Shown here: positions 17,300-26,963 of the stretch, piece by piece
Layout: each line of letters opens with the position of its first letter
How positions within the stretch are numbered: position 1 is the first letter of the stretch
Source: Vreelandella andesensis
GTDB taxonomy: Bacteria > Pseudomonadota > Gammaproteobacteria > Pseudomonadales > Halomonadaceae
Assembly: GCF_003989795.1 (NCBI RefSeq)
Contig: NZ_RZHG01000008.1
Span: forward strand, 144,209-208,208
Direction of reading: 5' to 3'
DNA: 64,000 nucleotides
The notes under the pieces: generated by a model
Databases searched by the model: none
The model's input: the letters and a program-made list of their open reading frames with translations, nothing else
What the model was told of the DNA's origin: nothing
Position numbers and translations under genes: made by a program

Positions 17300-18220
17300 A
17301 TGCAAGAGTTACTCAATAAGATTGCTGCCGAGATTGCCCTGGAAACCGAGCGGGGCAAAGTAGCCGACTATATTCCTCAGCTGGCCCATGTGGACCCCAG
17401 TCAATTTGCTATCAGTTTGTCTACGGTAGACGGTCAGCGCTTCTCCGCTGGCTGCGCCACTACGCCGTTCTCGATCCAGAGTATTTCCAAAGTTTTCACC
17501 CTAACCATTGCGCTGGGCAAATGGGGCGATGGATTGTGGTCACGGGTTGGGCGAGAGCCTTCTGGCGACCCGTTCAACTCTATCGTGCAGCTTGAGCATG
17601 AAAGCGGTAAACCACGTAACCCCTTTATCAATGCCGGGGCAATTGCGATTGTCGATGCCATCATGATGGGTCACGAGCCGAAAGAGACGCTGGCGGAAAT
17701 TCTTAGTTTTGTGCGTTACATTGCTGACGATAATAATATCTGTTTTGACCATCAGGTAGCGGCTTCCGAAATGCAGCACAAAGATCGCAACGCATCGCTG
17801 GCACATTTCATGAAAGCCTTCGGCCGCCTGCGCCATGATGTCGATAAAGTGCTGGGCACTTACTTCCACCAATGCGCTATTGCCATGAGCTGCGACCAGC
17901 TGGCTCACGCTGGGTTGTTTCTGGCCTCCGATGGTGTCAATCAACCGAGCGATTTACGCGTGGTATCACCTCAGCGCGCCCGCCGAATCAACTCGTTGAT
18001 GATGATGTGTGGCCACTATGACGCGTCGGGAGAGTTCGCTTTCCGCGTTGGTTTACCGGGCAAAAGTGGCGTTGGCGGCGGCATTCTGGCTGTTGCACCC
18101 GGCCGCGGTTCGCTGGCAGTGTGGTCGCCGGGGCTGGATCATTATGGCAATAGCCTGCTCGGCACGCGTGCGCTGGAAATGTTTGTCCAAGACACTGGTT
18201 GGTCGGTATTTGGACACTAG
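17300..18220 (+). CDS. glsA: Glutaminase
   Basis: This cytoplasmic enzyme hydrolyses glutamine to glutamate and ammonia. It is 306 residues, the normal size for the bacterial serine-dependent glutaminases (GlsA/YbaS/YneH family). The catalytic SxxK motif is at 61-64 in [10 protein letters not shown], and [11 protein letters not shown] carries the conserved substrate-binding asparagine region. Glutamate supply is useful to a halophile, but no regulatory link is visible. The gene converges with the Ada-like gene with only four bases between the stops. Confidence 0.93.
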   Translation: MQELLNKIAAEIALETERGKVADYIPQLAHVDPSQFAISLSTVDGQRFSAGCATTPFSIQSISKVFTLTIALGKWGDGLWSRVGREPSGDPFNSIVQLEHESGKPRNPFINAGAIAIVDAIMMGHEPKETLAEILSFVRYIADDNNICFDHQVAASEMQHKDRNASLAHFMKAFGRLRHDVDKVLGTYFHQCAIAMSCDQLAHAGLFLASDGVNQPSDLRVVSPQRARRINSLMMMCGHYDASGEFAFRVGLPGKSGVGGGILAVAPGRGSLAVWSPGLDHYGNSLLGTRALEMFVQDTGWSVFGH

Positions 18221-18224
18221 TTCA

Positions 18225-19088
18225 TTACTCTGACGCAAGCAAAGGAGAATGCTGGGCGGCTTCCCACGCCTGTACCTGCTGTTTGGTTTTAATGCCCCAG
18301 CGATAGCCGCCCAGCGCCCCGCTTTGTTGAATTACCCGGTGGCAGGGAATCCACATTGCAATGGGGTTAGCCCCTACGGCATTACCCACCGCGCGCGATG
18401 ATTTCGGCGTGCCAAGTGCCTGAGCAATCTGCGAGTAGCTCGCCAACTGGCCTTCAGGAATAGTGAGCAGCGCGCGCCATACGGCAATCTGGAAATTAGT
18501 ACCGCTCACGTGAAGCGACAGCGCAGCAGGCGCCGCGATAGAAGCAGGCGTCTCAGCAGGTTTCGTGAACAGAGCCTTTACCGCGTAACGGGTGGCGTCA
18601 GGGCGATGGCAGAGCGTACTGCGAGGCCACTGTTTCGTTAGCTCCGCCAGCAGTGCTTCCTGGCGGACAGACGCCACAAAGGCCATTCGGCAAATTCCCC
18701 TTGGCGTCATCGCCACTAACATCTCGCCAAAAGGCGTGGGATGCACGCCGTAGGCAATCTCAACGCCTTCTCCTTGGCGCTTAAACTCGCCCGGTGTCAC
18801 CGCTTCTAACTGCACAAAGTGATCATAAAGCCGCGAACCACCACTAAGCCCTAGCGCGTGCACAGTGTTGGTGAGGCTTTCCGATGAGGCAATCAACTGT
18901 TTGCCACGTTCTAAGGTGAGCGCCTGTAAAAAACGCTTGGGGCTGATGCCCGCAAAACGACAAAATAGCCGCTGAAAATGGTAAGCGCTCAAATGCACTT
19001 GGGCCGCCACTGTTTCCAAGCTTGGCTGGTTGGCGGCATTGGCCGTCATATAGGCCATCGCTTTTTCGATACGGGCATAGTCATTCAT
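18225..19088 (-). CDS. Methylated-DNA--protein-cysteine methyltransferase fused to AraC domain (Ada-like)
   Basis: This 287-residue protein pairs an N-terminal AraC-type double helix-turn-helix (about 5-105) with an O6-alkylguanine-DNA alkyltransferase domain. The acceptor is Cys249 in the IPCHRV motif. It lacks the zinc-binding N-terminal domain of full Ada, which senses methylphosphotriesters, so how it would sense damage is unclear; it may repair and regulate through one cysteine. The frame extends 27 codons upstream, but GGTGAG at good spacing supports the start at 19088. Confidence 0.88.
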   Translation of the reverse strand: MNDYARIEKAMAYMTANAANQPSLETVAAQVHLSAYHFQRLFCRFAGISPKRFLQALTLERGKQLIASSESLTNTVHALGLSGGSRLYDHFVQLEAVTPGEFKRQGEGVEIAYGVHPTPFGEMLVAMTPRGICRMAFVASVRQEALLAELTKQWPRSTLCHRPDATRYAVKALFTKPAETPASIAAPAALSLHVSGTNFQIAVWRALLTIPEGQLASYSQIAQALGTPKSSRAVGNAVGANPIAMWIPCHRVIQQSGALGGYRWGIKTKQQVQAWEAAQHSPLLASE

Positions 19089-19412
19089 GCGGATGTTCTC
19101 ACCGGAGCAAAATAAGGAAAAGCATAGAGCCGAAACATAAGGCTCAGAACACAGAACAAGCTTAACCACCCCATGTCACTAGGCCTACCCGAATCTTGCG
19201 CAATATTATGGCACCGCAATTTTGTTTAATAAGTGTTATCCAAATACATAGCGAATAGCCTGATTACTTGGCCTACGCTGGACAAGTAGTGCGTTGGAAA
19301 ACTAGCGCGCTGGACAGTAACACAGTACGTGCACAGCATGAGCCGCCAGAAACGCGCTATATAAATTAGATTGCATAGGAATTCGCAACGCCATTAACGT
19401 CAGGAGGACTCC
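19089..19412. other. Divergent promoter interval ada-like / DUF1206
   Basis: About 320 bases between divergent genes. It must hold both promoters. I saw no strong palindrome, riboswitch or small gene in it. AGGAGG just before ATG 19413 is an excellent ribosome binding site. Confidence 0.6.
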
Positions 19413-20231
19413 ATGGCCAATCGTATGAGAAACACCGATCATCGTGATGCGATTACCCTTTTCGCTCGTATGGGCTACGCTTCTCGCGGCATCGTTTATG
19501 TATTAATAGGTGGGCTCGCGGCCCTCGCAGCCTTTGGGCAGGGTGGCCAAACGGAAGGCAGCCGCGGCGCATTAGAAAGAGTACTTACCGCCCCCTTCGG
19601 TAAAAGTATGCTAGGCCTCATTGCCGTTGGTTTGGTCGGCTACGCTATGTGGCGCACGATCCAAGCCGTTAAAGACACTGACCACCACGGTAATGGAGGC
19701 AAAGGTTTAACGATCCGTGCGGGCTTATTGGCGAGTGCCATTACGCATATTCTCCTGGCATTTTTTGCCGCCACACTTATCTTCCAATTCGCAGGCTCTT
19801 CAGGAGGCTCCGGCGGCGGCTCGAAGGGTGTGGCAAGCTGGTTAATGCAGCAACCTTTCGGGCGCTGGTTAGTTGGTGGGGTTGGCTTAACCTTGATTAG
19901 TGTCGGTATCGCCCACGCAATCAAAGGCTATAAATCCAAATTCGACAAGCACTTCTCGATGCCAATACAAACTCAACGATGGGCCTATCCCATCTGTCGT
20001 TTCGGCTTAGTGATTCGAGGCCTCGTCTTCGCCATCGTGGGTAGCTTTTTTATCATCGCCGCTTACCAAATCAACCCCAATGAAGCAGGTGGCATGAGAG
20101 AAGTGTTCAGCACGCTGCGAAGCCAGCCCTTTGGTCAATGGCTGCTTGCCTTTGTCGCCCTGGGGCTCTTCGCATTTGGCCTCTACAGCCTACTTGCAGC
20201 CGTTTATCGCCGCATTAATACCGAAATGTAG
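19413..20231 (+). CDS. DUF1206 membrane protein
   Basis: This is a 272-residue integral membrane protein of the DUF1206 family, whose function is unknown. Three internal repeats of a helical pair can be seen, each opening with a similar Arg-Xaa-Gly motif (ARMGYASRGIVYVLIG, IRAGLLASAITHIL, CRFGLVIRGLVFAIVG). A glycine-rich linker (SSGGSGGGSKG) sits in the middle. It is followed after ten bases by the VTT-domain gene and is probably cotranscribed with it. Confidence 0.85.
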   Translation: MANRMRNTDHRDAITLFARMGYASRGIVYVLIGGLAALAAFGQGGQTEGSRGALERVLTAPFGKSMLGLIAVGLVGYAMWRTIQAVKDTDHHGNGGKGLTIRAGLLASAITHILLAFFAATLIFQFAGSSGGSGGGSKGVASWLMQQPFGRWLVGGVGLTLISVGIAHAIKGYKSKFDKHFSMPIQTQRWAYPICRFGLVIRGLVFAIVGSFFIIAAYQINPNEAGGMREVFSTLRSQPFGQWLLAFVALGLFAFGLYSLLAAVYRRINTEM

Positions 20232-20241
20232 AGACCATAAA

Positions 20242-20841
20242 ATGCTTTCAAAAACGCGGACTAAACAGTGGCTCGAGCGTCTTAACGGCTCGAAAAACAT
20301 GTTGTGGCTACTCGGCTCCCTATCTTTTTTAGAGACCATTATTTTGCCAATCCCCATTGAGCTCGTGCTGATACCGCTCATGGCGATTAACAAACAGCGC
20401 ATTTGGGCTATCGCCACCGCGACAACTCTAGGCTGCTTAGTCGCCTCCATTTTAGGCTATGCGGTCGGCATGGTGCTGTATCAATCCATAGGTACGTGGT
20501 TTATTGAATTTATGGGGATGGAGCAGAGCTATCAGGCATTTCAGCACTTCTTTAACCGGTACGGCTTTGCCGCAATTCTGGCCATTGGCATTTTGCCGAT
20601 TCCATTTCAGGTCGCGATGATTACGGCGGGCCTTTCTGGCTACCCCATTCTACTCTTCGCTCTGGCGGCGGTTATTGCCCGCGGGCTGCGCTATTTTGGC
20701 CTTGCCTGGCTGGTGCACCGATTTGGCAACCGAGTAGAAACGATGTGGAAGCGCCATGCGCTTAAAACCAGTCTGGCGCTGGGCAGCGTGGTACTACTCT
20801 TAGTGCTAGGGATGCAGGCATTGGCGGGATTAGTAATCTAG
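20242..20841 (+). CDS. VTT/DedA-like membrane protein (YqaA type)
   Basis: This is a 199-residue inner-membrane protein of the SNARE-associated/VTT superfamily, which includes DedA proteins implicated in lipid flipping. The signature GILPIPFQVAMITAGLSGYP-like segment lies at about 113-132, and about five hydrophobic segments are visible. An in-frame start inside DUF1206 exists, but ATG 20242 is preferred because it begins at the family's usual position. Substrate unknown. Confidence 0.82.
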   Translation: MLSKTRTKQWLERLNGSKNMLWLLGSLSFLETIILPIPIELVLIPLMAINKQRIWAIATATTLGCLVASILGYAVGMVLYQSIGTWFIEFMGMEQSYQAFQHFFNRYGFAAILAIGILPIPFQVAMITAGLSGYPILLFALAAVIARGLRYFGLAWLVHRFGNRVETMWKRHALKTSLALGSVVLLLVLGMQALAGLVI

Positions 20842-20880
20842 CGTTAAGCACTTAATCGTGAGTTAGCACGAGATTAGAGG

Positions 20881-20911
20881 CTGCTAGCAACGTAACGTTC
20901 GCCGCTAGCAG
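20881..20911. terminator. Stem-loop between convergent genes
   Basis: Arms CTGCTAGC and GCTAGCAG enclose an inner AACG/CGTT pairing. There is no T run on either side, so it is a possible bidirectional terminator only. Confidence 0.4.
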
Positions 20912-20925
20912 TGAGGCATTAGCCG

Positions 20926-21714
20926 TTAGTGATCATCTTGCTGTGGGGTAGGTGCTGAGGCTTTATGCTTGGTCTTCATGTCCCTAAACGCTTCCATAAT
21001 ATCCATGGGTAACGGGAAGAAAATAGTCGAGGCGTTTTTGTTACTCATATCGCTCATGGTTTGCAGGTAGCGTAGCTGCAGAGCCGCCGAGTTTTCCTTC
21101 ATCACATTGGCTGCTTCAACTAATTTCCTTGATGCCTGAAGCTCCCCTTCCGCATGGATGACCTTAGCGCGACGTTCACGTTCAGCTTCCGCTTGACGGG
21201 CAATGGCCCGAATCATGCTCTCGTCTAGATCAACGTGTTTGATCTCTACGTTCGCGACTTTAATTCCCCATGCTTCGGTCTGGGTGTCGATGATCCCTTG
21301 AATATCATCGTTAAGTTTATCCCTTTCAGAAAGCATCTCATCAAGATCATGCTTACCCAGCACTGAGCGAAGGGTTGTTTGCGCCAGCTGACTGGTGGCC
21401 TGAGTGAAGTTTTCCACTTGAATAATCGCTTTTTCAGGGTCTACGACACGGAAGTAAAGCACTGCATTCACTTTCACCGTCACGTTATCCCGAGAAATAA
21501 CGTCCTGCTCTGGCACATCCATGGTAATAACGCGCAAATCGACAACTTCCATCTTTTGAACGCCAGGAATAATGATCACCAATCCTGGCCCTTTCACCGT
21601 TTGGAACCGCCCAAGGAAAAACACTACCCCGCGTTTATACTCCGGCAAAATACGAATAGAGGCAGCGAATAGCAACACTACCAACACAACGGGAACCAAG
21701 TAAGAAAGCATCAT
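20926..21714 (-). CDS. Slipin/stomatin-like SPFH protein
   Basis: This is a 262-residue SPFH-domain membrane protein. One N-terminal hydrophobic segment (about 4-20) is followed by [15 protein letters not shown], the opening of the stomatin/prohibitin domain, and then a coiled-coil rich in Ala, Glu and Arg (about 160-200). Such proteins form oligomeric membrane microdomain scaffolds. It lies 29 bases downstream of an nfeD gene; slipin-NfeD operons are common, with NfeD acting as a protease on the slipin C-terminus in archaeal examples. Confidence 0.88.
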   Translation of the reverse strand: MMLSYLVPVVLVVLLFAASIRILPEYKRGVVFFLGRFQTVKGPGLVIIIPGVQKMEVVDLRVITMDVPEQDVISRDNVTVKVNAVLYFRVVDPEKAIIQVENFTQATSQLAQTTLRSVLGKHDLDEMLSERDKLNDDIQGIIDTQTEAWGIKVANVEIKHVDLDESMIRAIARQAEAERERRAKVIHAEGELQASRKLVEAANVMKENSAALQLRYLQTMSDMSNKNASTIFFPLPMDIMEAFRDMKTKHKASAPTPQQDDH

Positions 21715-21743
21715 TGCACACCTCGTTTAGCCGTTAGTTTTGA

Positions 21744-23105
21744 TCAATTGGGCGCCACATGAACGGTTAGCCCATCAAGCCTTACCACCGTTAAAGTATC
21801 GCCTTGCTTGACGGGCACATCACACACCGCATTCCAGCGCTCGCCGTGCAGGCGCACGTGACCTTGGGTATGAAAATCATCTAAAGCCACCGCTTGCGCG
21901 CCAATCAATTGTTCTGCCCCACTGTGCACGGGCGCTCTTCTTAGGGTGGCAAACCGAGTGAGTGCCCATAGCATAAAACTTGCTGAAATTAGCGCTACAC
22001 CGCCAATCAGGGGTAACGAGATGGCCAAGTATTCAGCGTCCATCAGCATCACCGAGCCAAGCACAAAAGCCACAATGCCCCCTACTCCCAATATGCCAAA
22101 ACTGGGTAGCAGTGTTTCTCCCACCATTAACGCTAGCCCTACCACCACCAGTGCAAGCCCCGCGTAATTGATGGGCAGTACCTGGAAAGCGAAGAGCGCT
22201 AGTAGAAGCGAAATAACGCCGATAGTGCCGGGAAATAAGCTACCTGGACTTGAGAGTTCAAAAATCAGCCCGTAAAAGCCAACAATCATTAAAAAGTAGG
22301 CAATATTAGGATTGGTGATTAAGGACAGCAGCTGGGTACGCCAATCAGGATCAAAGCGCTCAAGCGTTAAGTTTTCCGTGGCTAATGTGACATTGCCTCG
22401 CTCCATCACCACCGTTCTACCGTCCAACTGCGCTAATAAGTCATCAATGTCTCTAGCAACGACATCAATTACATTCTGCTCCAGTGCTTGATTAGCGGTG
22501 AGATTGACCGCATCGCGTACCGCTTCTTCTGCCCAATCTGCATTACGTCCGTGGCGTTCAGCTAAGCCACGAATAAAGCTAACGGCATCCTCCAGTAATT
22601 TTCGCTCCATCGCGCTGCCCTCGCGCGCTGACTCTGAAGTGCCGTCTTCGCCCGCATCTTCCTCGCCACCAGTCAAACCAGAGCCACCCATTTGAACCGG
22701 CGTAGCTGAGCCTAAATGGGTTGACGGAGACATGGCCGCCACATGGCTGCCATACAGCAAATAAGTGCCTGCGCTCGCCGCTCGCGCGCCGCTGGGTGAC
22801 ACATACATAACCACGGGGGTGTCGGAATTGAGCATGGTTTGAATCATGTCTCGGGTTGTCTCAACCAGCCCGCCTGGCGTATCTAGCTCAACGATAACGA
22901 GCTTGCTGTCTTGTTCTTGGGCACGACGGAGACCACGCTCAAAATAGTCTTTCGTTGCCGGGCCAATAGCGCCCTCAACGTTGAGTACCAGCGCTTTTCC
23001 ATCACTATTTTGAGCCATCGCCTGCCACGCAAATGACAGCGTGGCCAGTGTGATGCCGACGAGAAGCATCCAAAGCCAATGCGATTTAAGAGAAAAGGCA
23101 TGCAT
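21744..23105 (-). CDS. NfeD-family membrane serine protease
   Basis: This is the 453-residue long form of NfeD. A signal peptide (about 1-31) leads into a ClpP-like protease domain; the likely nucleophile is Ser111 in GARAASAGTYLL. Four to five transmembrane helices follow (about 260-390), then a C-terminal OB-fold of about 60 residues ending in VRLDGLTVHVAPN. It is cotranscribed with the slipin gene, whose product is the probable substrate or partner. GGGGAG just upstream supports the start. Confidence 0.88.
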   Translation of the reverse strand: MHAFSLKSHWLWMLLVGITLATLSFAWQAMAQNSDGKALVLNVEGAIGPATKDYFERGLRRAQEQDSKLVIVELDTPGGLVETTRDMIQTMLNSDTPVVMYVSPSGARAASAGTYLLYGSHVAAMSPSTHLGSATPVQMGGSGLTGGEEDAGEDGTSESAREGSAMERKLLEDAVSFIRGLAERHGRNADWAEEAVRDAVNLTANQALEQNVIDVVARDIDDLLAQLDGRTVVMERGNVTLATENLTLERFDPDWRTQLLSLITNPNIAYFLMIVGFYGLIFELSSPGSLFPGTIGVISLLLALFAFQVLPINYAGLALVVVGLALMVGETLLPSFGILGVGGIVAFVLGSVMLMDAEYLAISLPLIGGVALISASFMLWALTRFATLRRAPVHSGAEQLIGAQAVALDDFHTQGHVRLHGERWNAVCDVPVKQGDTLTVVRLDGLTVHVAPN

Positions 23106-23253
23106 AATAACTCCCCGCGCTTCGCGTCAATACCTATACAACAGCGACCCTTAGAACACCACTTAGTTTCACAAAACTTGTACATAATGTGCAAATTGAA
23201 AAGCGATGATTAATAGTAGAGTCTCTGTTTAACGTAGCATCCTGCAGGGATTT

Positions 23254-23661
23254 TTATTGAATATAATAACCACTAACGCGCCAAGTGCCGTTTTCAAGGT
23301 GGGGCGTGACAACTTCGATGACATTGGGCTTATTTTCAAAACGTGTTTGAAAGGTAAACTCTGCGTAATCTCTTTTTGGCGCGCCGGGCATAGACGTGTA
23401 CTGCGACACTCGCACACGACGACGCGCTTGCGCTGCGCCAAGACCGCGGCGCGAAAGTGAAACAGTGCGTTCAAGCATGGCTATTGAAAGCGGCGTTTTA
23501 AGCAACGGCGACGCGGCTTCCCAGGCTTGCTGGTACTCACCACTATCAATCGACGCTAGCCACGACAGCGCCGCCGCCTCTGCCGCTTGAACAGAAGCCT
23601 GAGCATGAGTCGTCAAGATAAGCAGTAACGTGGTAAGACAAAGGGCAAGTGTTTTGCGCAT
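23254..23661 (-). CDS. DUF4019 secreted protein
   Basis: This is a 135-residue protein with a signal peptide ending near THAQA (about residue 21) and a DUF4019 domain (about 25-135). The domain contains WLASIDSGEYQQAWE and ends in NGTWRVSGYYIQ, the usual family finish. Function is unknown; it is probably periplasmic. Seven further in-frame residues exist upstream, but the signal peptide begins naturally at MRKTLAL. Confidence 0.78.
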   Translation of the reverse strand: MRKTLALCLTTLLLILTTHAQASVQAAEAAALSWLASIDSGEYQQAWEAASPLLKTPLSIAMLERTVSLSRRGLGAAQARRRVRVSQYTSMPGAPKRDYAEFTFQTRFENKPNVIEVVTPHLENGTWRVSGYYIQ

Positions 23662-23818
23662 GACATGCTCTTGTGGCGGCATTAAGATTACTTATGTTTA
23701 AGAGGTTATCGGAAGATGGCTCGATTTCTTTAGTCATGATTCTGTACCCGCTTCTAAAACCTTTCTCGCTCGTTTACTATGCGCCACCTCTTTTATTTGC
23801 TCTTACCCTTAGGCGACC

Positions 23819-24562
23819 ATGTCAGTCAACGCACTCTATACCGATCTTTCTGGCTATTACGATTTGATGTGTGTCGACATCGACTACCACGCCCAAAGCA
23901 ACGCCATTCGTCGCCTGCACCAAATTTTTGGCAACAAAGGCAAACGCCACCTGGATTTGGCCTGTGGCACCGGCCCCCATGTGCGCCATTTCATTGATGA
24001 GGGTTACATCAGTAGTGGGCTGGATATTAATCAACCAATGCTGGATATCGCCGCCACCCGCTGCCCAGAAGCGCACTTCTCGCTGCAAGATATGAGCAGC
24101 TTTGAGGTTTGTGAACCGCTCGATTTAATCACTTGCTTCTTGTACTCCATTCACTACAACGATGGCCAAGAGAAGCTTAGTGCCTGCTTTGCCAGCGCCC
24201 ACCGCGCGTTGAAAACAGGCGGCGTGTTCTATTTTAATGCTGTTGATAAAGACAAAATCGACAACGGCTTATTTGTTAAACATACCGCCAAGCAGGCAAA
24301 CAATACCTTTACCTTTCGCTCTGGCTGGCATTACGGCGGGCACGGTGAAAGACAGTCACTCAGGCTGAGTATCGAAAAAACCAACGCGGAAACGACGCAA
24401 GTTTGGAACGACGAACACCCCATGGTGGCAGTCAGCTTTAGCGAACTTATCGCCTTGCTAGTGCCCACCTTCGAGGTGCACGTGTTTGAGCACGACTACG
24501 AAACAATCACTCCTTGGGACGCCCTATCAGGCAATGCGATTTTCGTGTGTGTAAAGCGCTAA
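23819..24562 (+). CDS. SAM-dependent class I methyltransferase
   Basis: This is a 247-residue methyltransferase with motif I LDLACGTGPHV at about 45-55 and the acidic ribose-binding residue in GLDINQ at about 67-72. The acceptor is unknown. The domain resembles the small-molecule type-11/type-25 group rather than RNA methyltransferases. It stands alone on the plus strand between minus-strand units. AGG five bases before the ATG is a short ribosome binding site. Confidence 0.78.
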   Translation: MSVNALYTDLSGYYDLMCVDIDYHAQSNAIRRLHQIFGNKGKRHLDLACGTGPHVRHFIDEGYISSGLDINQPMLDIAATRCPEAHFSLQDMSSFEVCEPLDLITCFLYSIHYNDGQEKLSACFASAHRALKTGGVFYFNAVDKDKIDNGLFVKHTAKQANNTFTFRSGWHYGGHGERQSLRLSIEKTNAETTQVWNDEHPMVAVSFSELIALLVPTFEVHVFEHDYETITPWDALSGNAIFVCVKR

Positions 24563-24572
24563 TGTGGCAGGT

Positions 24573-25043
24573 TTAGCCGTTATCGCCAGGGCGCAGCTGG
24601 CGCTGAATGCCCATCAGGAAATTGCGTAGCATTTGATCTTTGCACTCACGGTAATTCTTATGGCTGGGCTTGCGGAAAAACGCGCTAAGCTCATGGTGGC
24701 TTAACGGCAGCCCCACCTGCTCGAATACTTCTAACACGTCATCCGCTTTCATGTTTAAAGCGATACGCAGTTTCTGGAACACCATATTGTTGTTCAGCTG
24801 CGATTCTGGCGCAGGCTGCGGGCCTTCACGCTTACCTCGCTTAAAGCTGATAAAACCGTTCAAAAACGCAGCCAGCTCCCTGTTCTTCATCGTCACGAAG
24901 GCGTCGTCTTCGTCTTTTTTCAGCCACGCCGTCACCTGCGGCTGCGTAACGGGTATTTCTGCCAACGCGAAGATATCTACGATGGTGTTATCTTTTAAAT
25001 CAAAGGTGTAGCGGATACGGCGAAAGATATCGTTATTGGTCAA
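24573..25043 (-). CDS. DUF1456 protein (YehS-like)
   Basis: This is a 156-residue protein made of two DUF1456 repeats, each opening with a similar motif (NDIFRRIRYTFDLKDNTIVDIF and NMVFQKLRIALNMKADDVLEVF are the two cores, shifted by about 67 residues). It is soluble and basic at the end. The start is TTG, supported by AGGA eight bases upstream. The function of the family is unknown. It follows the next gene after ten bases and is probably in an operon with it. Confidence 0.82.
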   Translation of the reverse strand: MTNNDIFRRIRYTFDLKDNTIVDIFALAEIPVTQPQVTAWLKKDEDDAFVTMKNRELAAFLNGFISFKRGKREGPQPAPESQLNNNMVFQKLRIALNMKADDVLEVFEQVGLPLSHHELSAFFRKPSHKNYRECKDQMLRNFLMGIQRQLRPGDNG

Positions 25044-25053
25044 AATAGGGTTC

Positions 25054-25476
25054 CTAGTCGGTCTTTAGTGTTTCAAGCAGCTGATCAATTTCTGCCTTCA
25101 GTTCATTATCTTCAATGCCATAAGCGCTGGCTTTTGCCTGTTCCAAGCTTTGGATAGCGTTATCCGTTTGGCCCAGTTCCACCTGCAACATCGCCATGGA
25201 AAAACCAATGGATGACATATGATCTTTCGATTGCTTGGCAACGGCCTTATCTAGCGCTTTTTGATAGATTGGCAGCGCATCCTCTAATTCTTCGGTAAAG
25301 TCAGCCAGGGTTTCCCACTGCTCCGGGTGATCTTTATCGGTATTTTCATTATCGATGCAGATAGCATTCAGCTCGGCAAAGAGGGCGTCGAAAGTTTCTC
25401 TATCATCTTTAGCGGCGGCTTTCATCAGCTTCTCAGCCAGCTCATAAACCGCTTTGTATACCTTGGTGTTAATCAT
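25054..25476 (-). CDS. Hypothetical protein, TPR-like helical
   Basis: I do not recognise this 140-residue protein by name. It is acidic and predicted all-helical. Two stretches (about 60-80 and 95-120) read like tetratricopeptide helices, with ALPIYQKALDKAV and DNAIQSLEQAKA. No signal peptide is seen. It heads a two-gene unit with the DUF1456 gene. ATG 25476 is preferred over an in-frame TTG two codons upstream because GAAGGG is better spaced from it. Confidence 0.65.
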   Translation of the reverse strand: MINTKVYKAVYELAEKLMKAAAKDDRETFDALFAELNAICIDNENTDKDHPEQWETLADFTEELEDALPIYQKALDKAVAKQSKDHMSSIGFSMAMLQVELGQTDNAIQSLEQAKASAYGIEDNELKAEIDQLLETLKTD

Positions 25477-25856
25477 TACCAACGACCCTTCCCGTGCCTA
25501 TCAGGCAAAAAATTGGATTCACGCGCTCGCAAAAAAAAGGATTATACATGAATGTACCACGTCGGCTTGATACGCCCGAAGTCTCCGCGGATGTTGTTTG
25601 CAAGGGCTTTTTTCGGGTCCAGTACCACGCAAGCTTCGGGCAAGGGTTGTCGTTATCTTGGTCAGTTACACCACGCTGAAGCTCTCAATCCACTGATTTT
25701 GTTATTTTTAATGTATAACAATCGCTGCGCACCCACTGCTAGCCGGAGATCCTCACACTTCCCGCAAATGGCTATGTATGCTCAACACAGCCCTTAAGAT
25801 TATAATCACGGACTAAGTCAACCCGACTCTGCTATTGAACGCCAAGCCTCAGGCCT
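25477..25856. other. Gene-free interval before rlmF
   Basis: About 380 bases between divergent genes. Scattered complementary words (GCCCGAAG near 25572 and CTTCGGGC near 25634) could pair over about 60 bases, but no terminator or known RNA motif was recognised. I could not support a gene here. Confidence 0.5.
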
Positions 25857-26807
25857 ATGACTGTGAACAACCTCCATCGAAGTGAAAAAGACCGAACCAA
25901 GCCTGTTCGCAAAGGCCTGCACCCAAAGAATCGACATAATCAAGGCTATGATTTCCCGGCGCTGGTAAAAAACCACCCAGCACTAGCCCCCCATGTAAAA
26001 ACGAACGCTTATGGCGAACTTTCCATCGATTTTGCAGACCCGTTGGCAGTAAAAACGCTCAACGCCGCGTTATTAAACCGCTACTACAACATTGCCGACT
26101 GGGATATTCCAGAGGGCGCACTTTGTCCTCCCATCCCGGGCAGAGCCGACTATATCCATTACATGGCGGATTTAGTTGGGCTTGAACCTGGGCATGAAAA
26201 GCCCAACATCAAGCTGCTTGATATAGGGACGGGAGCCAATGGCATCTACCCGCTATTGGCCTGCCAAATTTACGGCTGGCAATGTGTCGGCAGTGACATT
26301 AACCTTCAGTCGCTTGAAAACATAGAAACGATTATCGCCAACAACCCCACGCTCAAAGATCGCTTCACGCTGCGCATGCAGCACGATAAAAACCATATCT
26401 TTGAAGGCATTATTCAAGCGGGGGAGTTTTTTGACGTCAGCGTATGCAACCCACCCTTCCACGCCTCGCTCGATGAAGCACTTAAAGGTAGCCAGCGTAA
26501 ACTCAATAATCTTGCGCGTAGTCGTGGTGAGCAAAAAGCAGACACCCAATCTCCCACGCTGAATTTTGGCGGGATGGGGGCAGAGCTTTGGTGTAAGGGG
26601 GGCGAACAGCTGTTTCTTAAAAAGCTAATAAGAGAAAGCCAAGTCTATTCAACTCAATGCCGCTGGTTTAGCAGCCTGGTTTCAAAAGCTGACAATGTTA
26701 AGCCTGCCAAGAAACTGATTCGTAAGCTCGGCGCCGCTGATATAAGGGAAATAGAAATGAAGCAGGGAAATAAGGTCACGAGGATACTGGCCTGGACATT
26801 CATCTGA
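25857..26807 (+). CDS. rlmF: 23S rRNA (adenine-1618-N6)-methyltransferase
   Basis: This 316-residue enzyme methylates A1618 of 23S rRNA in E. coli. Motif I LDIGTGANGIYPLLA is at about 122-136 and the N6-adenine catalytic motif is NPPFHAS at about 199-205. The N-terminal GLHPKNRHNQGYDF region is diagnostic of RlmF. It is a single-gene unit upstream of the RhlE-type helicase gene, which may reflect shared RNA metabolism roles. Confidence 0.92.
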   Translation: MTVNNLHRSEKDRTKPVRKGLHPKNRHNQGYDFPALVKNHPALAPHVKTNAYGELSIDFADPLAVKTLNAALLNRYYNIADWDIPEGALCPPIPGRADYIHYMADLVGLEPGHEKPNIKLLDIGTGANGIYPLLACQIYGWQCVGSDINLQSLENIETIIANNPTLKDRFTLRMQHDKNHIFEGIIQAGEFFDVSVCNPPFHASLDEALKGSQRKLNNLARSRGEQKADTQSPTLNFGGMGAELWCKGGEQLFLKKLIRESQVYSTQCRWFSSLVSKADNVKPAKKLIRKLGAADIREIEMKQGNKVTRILAWTFI

Positions 26808-26963
26808 GCGCGCCTAACACTGACGCATGATCATTCAACACCATATAGCTATACAGAGCTATGAAGCTGATTACACAATTCGAGCTACCAACGGCTGATT
26901 TTACGCTATGCTGCATCACTTTTTATTTTCGACACACCTTACGACAATTTGTCAGAGCTACTA

